Source of the DNA: Oscillospiraceae bacterium
GTDB taxonomy: Bacteria; Bacillota; Clostridia; Oscillospirales; Oscillospiraceae
Assembly: GCA_021770845.1 (NCBI GenBank)
Contig: JAETQF010000003.1
Location: 62,001-126,000 of the forward strand
Reading direction: 5' to 3'
Length of the DNA: 64,000 bases
Shown here in pieces: positions 57,672 to 64,000 of this stretch. The notes under the pieces are model-generated. The model ran no database searches, was not told the DNA's origin, and saw nothing but the letters and a program-made list of their open reading frames with translations. How positions within the stretch are numbered: position 1 is the stretch's first letter; every line of letters begins with the position of its first letter. The position numbers were made by a program, and so were the translations under genes.

Positions 57672-59420
57672 TCATTTCTGCTTCCGGCCCCGCAGCGTCC
57701 GCACCAGCTCCTCGCTGGGGGTGACGTACAGGGTTTGATAGGTGTTATAGATCACATAGCCGGGCTTGGCCCCGGCGGGCTTTTTCACGACCTTGACCGG
57801 GGTGTAGTCCACCGGCACCTGGCCCGACTCCCGGCCCTGGGAGAACCAGGCCGCCAGCATGGCCGCCTCGGTGAGGGATGCCTCGTCCGGCTGGGCCCCG
57901 CCGGTTTTCAGGATCACGTGGGAGCCGTGGAGCTTCTGGGCGTGGAGCCACAGATCCCGCTTGTCCGCGTCCTTCAGGGTGAGGCGGTCGTTCTGGCTGT
58001 TGTTCTTGCCCACCAGGATGGTCAGCCCCCCGGAGGATGTGAACTCCATGGGCTTGGAGCGGACGAGCTTCTGGCGGCCCTTGGCGGTCATTTTCCGCTT
58101 GTGCTGCTTCAGGTAGCCGTTGTCCATCAGCTCCTGGCGGATCTCCTGTAAGTCCCGATCCCCCTCGGACAGGGTGATCATCTGGAGCACGCTGTCCAGA
58201 TAGTCCAGCTCGGCCCGGTTCTTCTCCAGCTGGAGGGTGAGCATCTCCTCCGCCTTCTGGGCCTTCTTGTACTCCTTATAATACTTGGCGGCGTTCTGCT
58301 GGGGGGTGAGGAGGGGATCCAGGGGTATGTCTATCTCCGGGCAGTCCGGGTCGTAGTAGTCCTGGGCCCGGAGGACGGACTGGCCCTTGGACATCTGGTA
58401 GAAGTTGGTGGTGAGGATGTCCCCGTACCGGCGCAGCTTGTCCCGGTCGGCGGTGCGGGCCAGATCCCCCTCCTGGTTGGCGATCTTCTTGGCTGTCCGG
58501 TTCCGGGCCTGGGTGACGGAGCGGATGAAGTCCTGGCCCCGCTGGCGTACCCGCTCCTGGGCCTCCTTCTGCTCGTAGAAGTCGTCCAGCAGGGCGGAGA
58601 AGGTGGGGTAGCGTTTCAGCTCCACCGAGGGGCCGTATTGCAGCACGGCCTGGAAGGTGAAGTCTATAGGCTTGCCGTCCCGTACCAGCACTGTGGGTGT
58701 AAAGTCCCCGGCCCGTACCCTGTCCATGAGCTGCTCCAGCCGCTGGGCGAGGCCCTCCCGGGTGCCCTCCCCCTGGAAGGCCAGCTCCCGGGCGATGAGA
58801 GGGGACAGGCCGTTGAAGGTATCCAGCAGCCATTTGTCCTGGCCGTCCCCCTCCGGGGCGTTGGCGAGGACGAAGGAGCGCAGTTCCTCCGGCGGCATGG
58901 CGGAGGGATCCAGCCGCCCGGTGGGCTCCGGGGGGGCGTAGAACAGCCCGGGCATCACCGGGCGCTTGGCGGACAGATCCCCGTCGGCCCGGCGCATACA
59001 GTCAGTGATCCGGCCCGCGCCGTCCAGCATGATCAGGTTGGACTTGCGGCCGATGCACTCCAGCACCAGCCGGCGCTCCACCCGGTCACCCAGCTCGTCC
59101 AGGGCCTCGAACCGGAAGTCCAGCAGCCGCTCCATGGAGGGCTGGGTGAGCTCCAGCAGGCGGGCCCCGGTGAAGTGCTTGCGCAGCAGCATACAGAACA
59201 TGGGGGGCGTCTCCGGGTTCTCCCGGGGCACCTTTGTCAGCTGGGCCCGGGGGTGGGCGGGGCTGGCGGACAGCAGCAGCCGCACGTTATCCCGGCCCGC
59301 CCGCATATGGAGCACCGCCTCGTCCCGGGCGGGCTGGTAGAGCTTGTCCACCTTGCCGCCCACCAGGGTGTCCCGCAGCTCCCCCGCTAAGGCTGTCATA
59401 AAGATTGCATCAAAGGGCAT
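57672..59420 (-). CDS. rqcH: RqcH (NFACT/fibronectin-binding family)
   Basis: 582 aa. NFACT-N domain (TALAGELRDTLVGGKVDKLY), helix-hairpin-helix and coiled-coil middle, and NFACT-R domain (GLTILVGKNNSQNDRLTLKD; WLHAQKLHGSHVIL). Part of ribosome-associated quality control: adds Ala tails to nascent chains on split 50S subunits. Overlaps mrnC by 11 bases. Confidence 0.94.
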   Translation of the reverse strand: MPFDAIFMTALAGELRDTLVGGKVDKLYQPARDEAVLHMRAGRDNVRLLLSASPAHPRAQLTKVPRENPETPPMFCMLLRKHFTGARLLELTQPSMERLLDFRFEALDELGDRVERRLVLECIGRKSNLIMLDGAGRITDCMRRADGDLSAKRPVMPGLFYAPPEPTGRLDPSAMPPEELRSFVLANAPEGDGQDKWLLDTFNGLSPLIARELAFQGEGTREGLAQRLEQLMDRVRAGDFTPTVLVRDGKPIDFTFQAVLQYGPSVELKRYPTFSALLDDFYEQKEAQERVRQRGQDFIRSVTQARNRTAKKIANQEGDLARTADRDKLRRYGDILTTNFYQMSKGQSVLRAQDYYDPDCPEIDIPLDPLLTPQQNAAKYYKEYKKAQKAEEMLTLQLEKNRAELDYLDSVLQMITLSEGDRDLQEIRQELMDNGYLKQHKRKMTAKGRQKLVRSKPMEFTSSGGLTILVGKNNSQNDRLTLKDADKRDLWLHAQKLHGSHVILKTGGAQPDEASLTEAAMLAAWFSQGRESGQVPVDYTPVKVVKKPAGAKPGYVIYNTYQTLYVTPSEELVRTLRGRKQK

Positions 59421-59823
59421 TGCTTGCCTCCTCCATCATGGCGTCGAATAACTCGTTGAGCCGGTCGGTTCTGCCCTGCAAATACAGCCAGCCGAACAGG
59501 GACTCCAGGGCCGTGGCGGCGTGGTACTCCCCCACGCTGGCCCCCTTGGGGACGGCGGCGGTGCGGCTGTTGCGGCCCCGGCGGTAGACGGCCTGCTCCT
59601 CCTCGGTCAGCAGGGGGAGGATGGCGTGAATCAGCTTGGCCTGGGCGGGGGCGGCCACGTATTTCACCGCCGCCTTGTGCAGCCCCGCGTTGGTGGCCTT
59701 GCCGTGGAGGCACAGCCAGGAGCGCACCATCAGCTCGTACACCCCGTCCCCCAGATGGGCCAGGCCCAGGGCGCTGATTTTTTCGATGGCGTCCGGTTGG
59801 GCGGACAGGTGAAAGTAGTCCAT
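59410..59823 (-). CDS. mrnC: Mini-ribonuclease 3
   Basis: 137 aa. RNase III catalytic domain without a dsRNA-binding domain: LAHLGDGVYELMVRSWL and ALESLFGWLYLQGR. Matures 23S rRNA ends in Firmicutes. First gene of mrnC-rqcH-thioesterase-ABC. A TATAAT lies upstream at about 59905. Confidence 0.93.
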   Translation of the reverse strand: MDYFHLSAQPDAIEKISALGLAHLGDGVYELMVRSWLCLHGKATNAGLHKAAVKYVAAPAQAKLIHAILPLLTEEEQAVYRRGRNSRTAAVPKGASVGEYHAATALESLFGWLYLQGRTDRLNELFDAMMEEASNAL

Positions 59824-59956
59824 GGGAAGCTCTCCAATCCTGGGGTGTGTCAGCGGCTCTAAGGGCGGGGCCCACGCTCCGCCGCGGGCCGATACGAGCC
59901 CATATTATATCACAAAGGTCAAAAAACGCAAGGGGCAGGGGAGCGGGCCTTCCCTC

Positions 59957-59985
59957 TTGACTTTTTCCCGGTTTGGCAATACAAT
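59957..59985 (+). promoter_or_regulatory. Promoter of proS
   Basis: TTGACT (59957-59962), 17-bp spacer, TACAAT (59980-59985). The leader is only about 25 bases; I see no T-box. Confidence 0.75.
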
Positions 59986-60017
59986 ATGGAAACCATATAT
60001 AAAAGGATGGAGAGGAC

Positions 60018-61460
60018 ATGGCACAGGACAAGAACAAGCAGGTGAGCCAGATCACCGATATGGACGTGGACTTCGCCCAGTGGTACACCGACGTGTGCAC
60101 CAAGGCGGAGCTCATCGGCTATGCCAAAACCAAGGGAATGTTTATCCTCCGCCCTTACGGCTACGCCATCTGGGAGAATATCCAGGCGTATCTGGATCGG
60201 CGCTTTAAGGAGACGGGCCATCAGAACGTCTCCATGCCCATGCTCATCCCGGAGTCCCTGCTCCAGAAGGAGAAGGATCACGTGGAGGGCTTCGCCCCCG
60301 AGTGCGCCTGGGTGACCTACGGCGGCAGCGAGAAGCTGGACGAGCGGCTGTGCATCCGGCCCACGTCGGAGACCCTGTTCTGCGACCACTGGGCGGATAT
60401 CGTCCACTCCTGGCGGGATCTGCCCATGCTCTATAACCAGTGGTGCTCCGTGCTGCGCTGGGAGAAGACCACCCGGCCCTTCCTGCGCCACCGGGAATTC
60501 CTGTGGCAGGAGGGCCACACCCTCCACGCCACCGCCCAGGAGGCCATCGAGGAGACCGAGCGGATGCACCGCATCTATGCCGAACTGTGCGAGGACGTGC
60601 TGGCCATGCCGGTGGTGATGGGCATGAAGACCGACAAGGAGAAGTTCGCCGGGGCGGAGCGCACCTACACCATCGAGTGCATGATGCACGACAAGAAGGC
60701 CCTCCAGAACGGCACCAGCCACTACTTCGGGGACGGGTTCGCCCGGGCCTTCGGCATCTCCTTCGCGGACAAGAACAACCAGCAGGTCACCCCCTTTGAG
60801 ACCTCCTGGGGCATCACCACCCGCACCATCGGCGGCGTCATCATGACCCACGGCGACAACCGGGGGCTGGTGCTGCCCCCCAAGGTGGCCCCCGTCCAGG
60901 TCATTGTCATCCCGGTGGCCCAGCACAAGGAGGGCGTGATCGAGGCCAACGAGGCCGTGATGGAGCGGCTTTCCAAGGCGGGCTTCCGGGTGAAGATGGA
61001 CGCCTCTGACAACTCCCCCGGCTGGAAGTTCGCCGAGTACGAGATGAAGGGCGTGCCCCTGCGGCTGGAGCTGGGGCCCAAGGATATGGAGAAGGGCCAG
61101 TGTGTGCTGGTGCGCCGGGATTCCGGGGAGAAGTCCTTCGTGCCGCTGGAGGGCATCGAGGACACCGTGGCCAGGATGCTGGACGACATCCACGCCGGGC
61201 TGTACGCCAAGGCCAAGAAGAACCTGGAGGACAACACCTATCCCTGCGCCACCCTGGCGGAGGTCAAGGAGAAAATGGAGACCCGGGGGGGCTTCGCCAA
61301 GACCATGTGGTGCGGCGACGTGGCCTGCGAGGTGAAGATGAAGGAGGAGGCGGGGGTGTCCTCCCGGTGCATCCCCTTCCAGCAGGAGCACCTGGGCGAC
61401 GTGTGCGCCTGCTGCGGCAAGCCCGCCAAGAAGATGGTTTACTGGGGCGTGGCGTATTGA
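60018..61460 (+). CDS. proS: Prolyl-tRNA synthetase, archaeal/eukaryote type
   Basis: 480 aa, the short class without the bacterial editing insertion. Class II motifs: [40 protein letters not shown] and [16 protein letters not shown], followed by the anticodon-binding domain and a C-terminal Cys-containing zinc domain ([14 protein letters not shown]). GGAGAGG precedes the ATG. Confidence 0.96.
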   Translation: MAQDKNKQVSQITDMDVDFAQWYTDVCTKAELIGYAKTKGMFILRPYGYAIWENIQAYLDRRFKETGHQNVSMPMLIPESLLQKEKDHVEGFAPECAWVTYGGSEKLDERLCIRPTSETLFCDHWADIVHSWRDLPMLYNQWCSVLRWEKTTRPFLRHREFLWQEGHTLHATAQEAIEETERMHRIYAELCEDVLAMPVVMGMKTDKEKFAGAERTYTIECMMHDKKALQNGTSHYFGDGFARAFGISFADKNNQQVTPFETSWGITTRTIGGVIMTHGDNRGLVLPPKVAPVQVIVIPVAQHKEGVIEANEAVMERLSKAGFRVKMDASDNSPGWKFAEYEMKGVPLRLELGPKDMEKGQCVLVRRDSGEKSFVPLEGIEDTVARMLDDIHAGLYAKAKKNLEDNTYPCATLAEVKEKMETRGGFAKTMWCGDVACEVKMKEEAGVSSRCIPFQQEHLGDVCACCGKPAKKMVYWGVAY

Positions 61461-61487
61461 CGCGGACGGGATAGGTGAATTTGTACC

Positions 61488-61560
61488 TGTAGGGGGCTTG
61501 CCCCTCCCGCCGTTCCGATGTGCCCTCTGTTCCACGGGCGGGGCAAGCCCCGCCCCTACA
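61488..61560. repeat. Dispersed GTAGGGG palindromic repeat, copy 2
   Basis: Left arm TGTAGGGGGCTTGCCCCTCC... (61488-61509), right arm 61535-61560. The left arm has lost a few bases relative to the right. Related to 20513-20591. Confidence 0.75.
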
Positions 61561-61593
61561 AAACGGCGAACCTCGGTACGGGGTTCGCCGTTT
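61561..61593 (+). terminator. Terminator downstream of proS
   Basis: Perfect 12-bp arms AAACGGCGAACC and GGTTCGCCGTTT. A second weaker stem (ACGGTTTCA/TGAAAACCGT) follows at about 61614-61645. Confidence 0.7.
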
Positions 61594-61677
61594 CACGTTT
61601 GGCAATGTTGCACAGACGGTTTCATGGCAAAAGCCTGAAAACCGTGAAAAAACTTTGGGATAGGGGCAAAAAAGTGC

Positions 61678-61707
61678 TTGACTTCCAGGGGGCTCCTGTT
61701 GTACAAT
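61678..61707 (+). promoter_or_regulatory. Promoter of the S10 operon
   Basis: TTGACT (61678-61683), 18-bp spacer, TACAAT (61702-61707). Confidence 0.75.
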
Positions 61708-61713
61708 AGTCAA

Positions 61714-61978
61714 GCGCCTGTCAAAGGGCGCACTGCGATGATGCGGGAGATTGCTCGCGATAAGCGAGGTAACTTCCGCGGAGTATGTCCGTATAATCGG
61801 GCGGCTGAGAGGCTCATGCCATGGCGTATATCGCCCTGGGTGGGTAGAACCGGCTCGCTTTGCGCCGGTTTTATTCATGCCGGGGAGTGATACGCACGGA
61901 AACGTGGATGAAACGTCTCTCACCGTACGAAGCAAGGACAGCCTTACCGTCAACTTCGTATGTCAAGGAGGAAAACAC
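61714..61978 (+). ncRNA. Long structured leader of the S10 operon
   Basis: About 265 nt from the promoter to rpsJ with several stems. ACCGGC/GCCGGT (61849-61869) followed by TTTATT looks like an intrinsic terminator inside the leader, suggesting attenuation. In E. coli L4 controls the operon through such a leader; whether that holds here is unknown. Confidence 0.5.
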
Positions 61979-62293
61979 ATGGCAGCTCAGAAAGAAATGA
62001 TCCGCATCCGGCTGAAGGCCTATGACCATCAGCTCATCGACCAGGCCGCCGAGAAGATCGTGGACACCGCCAAGCGCAGCGGCGCCGAGGTCTCCGGCCC
62101 CATCCCCCTGCCCACCAAGAAGGAGATCGTCACCATCCTGCGCTCCGTCCACGTGAACAAGGACTCCCGGGAGCAGTTCGAGCGCCGCACCCACAAGCGG
62201 CTCATCGACGTGGTGAAGCCCTCCCAGAAGACCGTGGAGGCTCTGATGTCCCTGGAGCTCCCCGCCGGCGTGGACATCGAAATCAAGCTCTGA
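61979..62293 (+). CDS. rpsJ: Ribosomal protein S10
   Basis: 104 aa. [54 protein letters not shown]; also NusE, an antitermination factor. GGAGG precedes the ATG at 61979. A 124-base gap with a CCTGCC/GGCAGG stem and imperfect CACGTT repeats separates it from rplC. Confidence 0.97.
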   Translation: MAAQKEMIRIRLKAYDHQLIDQAAEKIVDTAKRSGAEVSGPIPLPTKKEIVTILRSVHVNKDSREQFERRTHKRLIDVVKPSQKTVEALMSLELPAGVDIEIKL

Positions 62294-62417
62294 TTTCACC
62301 CGATTTTGTGAGAACCGCAGCCTGCCGCGTTACTGAGGCAGGCGGGTCACGTTGGAAAACCAATGGGAGCCCAAGGCCCACGTTTTTCAACCAATAACCT
62401 AACAAGGAGGAATACAC

Positions 62418-63140
62418 ATGGAAAAGGCCATCATCGGCAAGAAGGTGGGTATGACCCAGATCTTCGACGAAGCCGGTAAGGTCATCCCGGTCACCGTCAT
62501 CCAGGCGGGCCCCTGCACCGTGGTGCAGAAGAAGACCGAGGAGAAGGACGGCTACACCGCCGTCCAGCTGGGATTTGAGGAAGTCCCGGAGAAAAAGCTG
62601 TCCAAGCCCGAGGCCGGGCACAGCAAGAAGGCCGGCAAGTGCCTGCGGGTGCTCAAGGAGTTCAAGCTGGACAACGCCGACCAGCTCAACGTGGGCGACC
62701 AGCTCACCGCCACCGTGTTCGCCCCCGGCGACCGGGTGGACATCACCGGCATCAGCAAGGGCCACGGCTACCAGGGCGCGGTGAAGCGCTGCGGCGGCCA
62801 CGTCCAGAAGAAGTCCCACGGCGGCGGCCCTGTCCACCGCCACTCCGGCTCCATGGGCTCCAGCACCGACCCCTCCCGGATCTTCAAGGGGCACAACGGC
62901 GCCGGCCAGATGGGCAACGAGCAGGTCACCGTCATCAACCTGGACGTGGTGCAGGTGGATGAGGAGCTGGGCGTCATCGCCGTGCGCGGCGCGGTGCCCG
63001 GGCCCCGGGGCGGCGTTGTCGCCCTGCGTACCAGCGTCAAGAAGATCGCCGAGAAGAAGGTCACCGAGGCCGGGCGCGTCAATCCCCAGAAGCAGTCCGC
63101 CCGTGTCAACCCGCAGAAGGCCTCTGCGCGTAACAAGTGA
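62418..63140 (+). CDS. rplC: Ribosomal protein L3
   Basis: 240 aa. IIGKKVGMTQIFDEAGKVIP, SKGHGYQGAVKRCGG and GSMGSSTDPSRIFKG are typical. The C-terminus is longer than usual (about 210) and carries a short tandem repeat, RVNPQKQSA then RVNPQKASA. GGAGG precedes the ATG. Confidence 0.97.
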   Translation: MEKAIIGKKVGMTQIFDEAGKVIPVTVIQAGPCTVVQKKTEEKDGYTAVQLGFEEVPEKKLSKPEAGHSKKAGKCLRVLKEFKLDNADQLNVGDQLTATVFAPGDRVDITGISKGHGYQGAVKRCGGHVQKKSHGGGPVHRHSGSMGSSTDPSRIFKGHNGAGQMGNEQVTVINLDVVQVDEELGVIAVRGAVPGPRGGVVALRTSVKKIAEKKVTEAGRVNPQKQSARVNPQKASARNK

Positions 63141-63158
63141 GAAAGGAGAGAATGACAA

Positions 63159-63773
63159 ATGCCTAAAGCGAACCTTTATAATATGGCCGGTAAGCAGATC
63201 GGCGAGGTCGAGCTCTCCGAGGCCGTGTTCGGCATTGAGCCCAACCAGTCCGTGGTGCACGACGTGGTTAAGAACCACCTGGCCAACTGCCGGCAGGGCA
63301 CCCAGAGCAGCCTGACCCGGGCCGAGGTGTCCGGCGGCGGCCGGAAGCCCTGGCGCCAGAAGGGCACCGGCCACGCCCGTCAGGGCTCCACCCGGGCCCC
63401 CCAGTGGACCCACGGCGGCATCGTGTTCGCCCCCAAGCCCCGCTCCTACCGCTACACCCTCAACAAGAAGGTGCGCCGGCTGGCCCTGAAGTCCGCCCTG
63501 AGCGCCAAGGCCGCCGCCGGCAACGTGCTGGTGGTTGACAAGCTGGAGATGGGCGAGATCAAGACCAAGACCTTCCAGGGCTTCCTGAACGCCGTGGAGT
63601 CCAAGAAGGCCGTCGTCGTCACCAGCGACTCCAACGTGGTGCTGTCCGCCCGGAACATCCCCGATGTGGTGACCAGCCCCGCCAACCTCATCAACGTCTA
63701 CGACATCGTCAACGCCAACCAGGTCATCATCGACCAGGCTGCGCTGGCCGCCATCGAGGAGGTGTTCGCCTGA
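63159..63773 (+). CDS. rplD: Ribosomal protein L4
   Basis: 204 aa. [20 protein letters not shown] and [20 protein letters not shown] form the exit-tunnel loop region. Stop overlaps the rplW start by one base. Confidence 0.97.
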   Translation: MPKANLYNMAGKQIGEVELSEAVFGIEPNQSVVHDVVKNHLANCRQGTQSSLTRAEVSGGGRKPWRQKGTGHARQGSTRAPQWTHGGIVFAPKPRSYRYTLNKKVRRLALKSALSAKAAAGNVLVVDKLEMGEIKTKTFQGFLNAVESKKAVVVTSDSNVVLSARNIPDVVTSPANLINVYDIVNANQVIIDQAALAAIEEVFA

Positions 63774-64000
63774 TGAAGACCGCATACGACATCATCAAGC
63801 GCCCCATCATCACCGAGCAGTCCATGGCCGCCGCCGCCGAGAAGAAGTACACCTTCGAGGTGGCCAGGGACGCCAACAAGATCGAGATCGCCAAGGCCTG
63901 CGAGGAGATCTTCGGCGTGAAGGTGGCCAAGGTCAACACCCTGAATATGCAGGGTAAGGCCAAGCGCATGGGCCGCTATCCCGAGGGACGCCGCCCCCAG
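63773..64000 (+). CDS. rplW: Ribosomal protein L23, 3' truncated by window end
   Basis: The first 76 residues: [40 protein letters not shown] and [11 protein letters not shown]. Continues beyond the window; rplB is expected next. Confidence 0.95.
   Translation, partial: MKTAYDIIKRPIITEQSMAAAAEKKYTFEVARDANKIEIAKACEEIFGVKVAKVNTLNMQGKAKRMGRYPEGRRPQ

Noticed and set aside
59824-60017. Possible T-box leader for proS
   Set aside because: The promoter at 59957-59985 leaves only about 25 bases of leader, and no T-box sequence is seen.

Overview
The window is high-GC, tightly packed bacterial DNA. It carries spore genes (spoVAD, spoVAE), an S-layer-homology protease, ECF-type transporter S components, a SAM-I riboswitch, Firmicutes-type ribosomal operons, RqcH, mini-RNase III (MrnC) and an archaeal-type ProS. 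Together these point to a spore-forming, GC-rich Clostridia of the Oscillospiraceae (Flavonifractor/Pseudoflavonifractor-like). That placement is inferred from gene content and codon usage, not from a marker search. I saw no rRNA, tRNA or CRISPR array.

Layout. 1-3685: end of a PDZ-S41-SLH protease, queH, and rlmD. 3686-16015: an AT-richer integrative and mobilizable element (IME) of about 12.3 kb inserted in the 3' end of rlmD. It carries a MobV relaxase, a ParB-like protein, XRE regulators, a large serine recombinase, and a defence-like cargo: an MmeI-like type IIL restriction-modification enzyme translationally coupled to a HEPN-like protein, a SLOG protein, a DUF4238 protein and an unknown protein. 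A 9-bp core (GAGACGGTG) lies at both ends in the same reading frame, so integration swapped the C-terminal tails of rlmD and the recombinase. 16043-31243: host genes, including a DUF362 protein, mnmA, an ABC exporter, MerR/YbjQ, a ComEA-response regulator-kinase-GerMN operon, a DD-carboxypeptidase, an ECF S component divergent from a MocR-type regulator, a TipAS-type MerR regulator, queT with a structured leader, and a small AT-rich patch with a 57-aa membrane protein and an XRE regulator.

31288-43209: the rpmG-secE-nusG-rplK-rplA operon (no rplJL attached), ruvX, ackA, tmcAL-pepT, a rhomboid-like Zn-ribbon protein, a GT39-like membrane protein and feoAB. 43258-53408: metK under a SAM-I riboswitch, spoVAD-spoVAE, a cluster of perfect palindromes, a Cys-rich protein and an acyl-ACP thioesterase, a divergent pair of tiny genes (Cys-rich and ribbon-helix-helix), gdhA, an ECF sigma/DUF4179 pair, a PadR operon and rubrerythrin. 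53503-64000: a heterodimeric ABC exporter, a PaaI thioesterase, rqcH, mrnC, proS, and the start of the S10 operon (rpsJ-rplC-rplD-rplW) with a long leader.

Three families of dispersed hairpin repeats occur in intergenic DNA, two copies each. The most unusual material is the IME: its tail-swap integration, its restriction/HEPN cargo, an ATT-start candidate gene, and a dense array of nested inverted repeats between its regulators.
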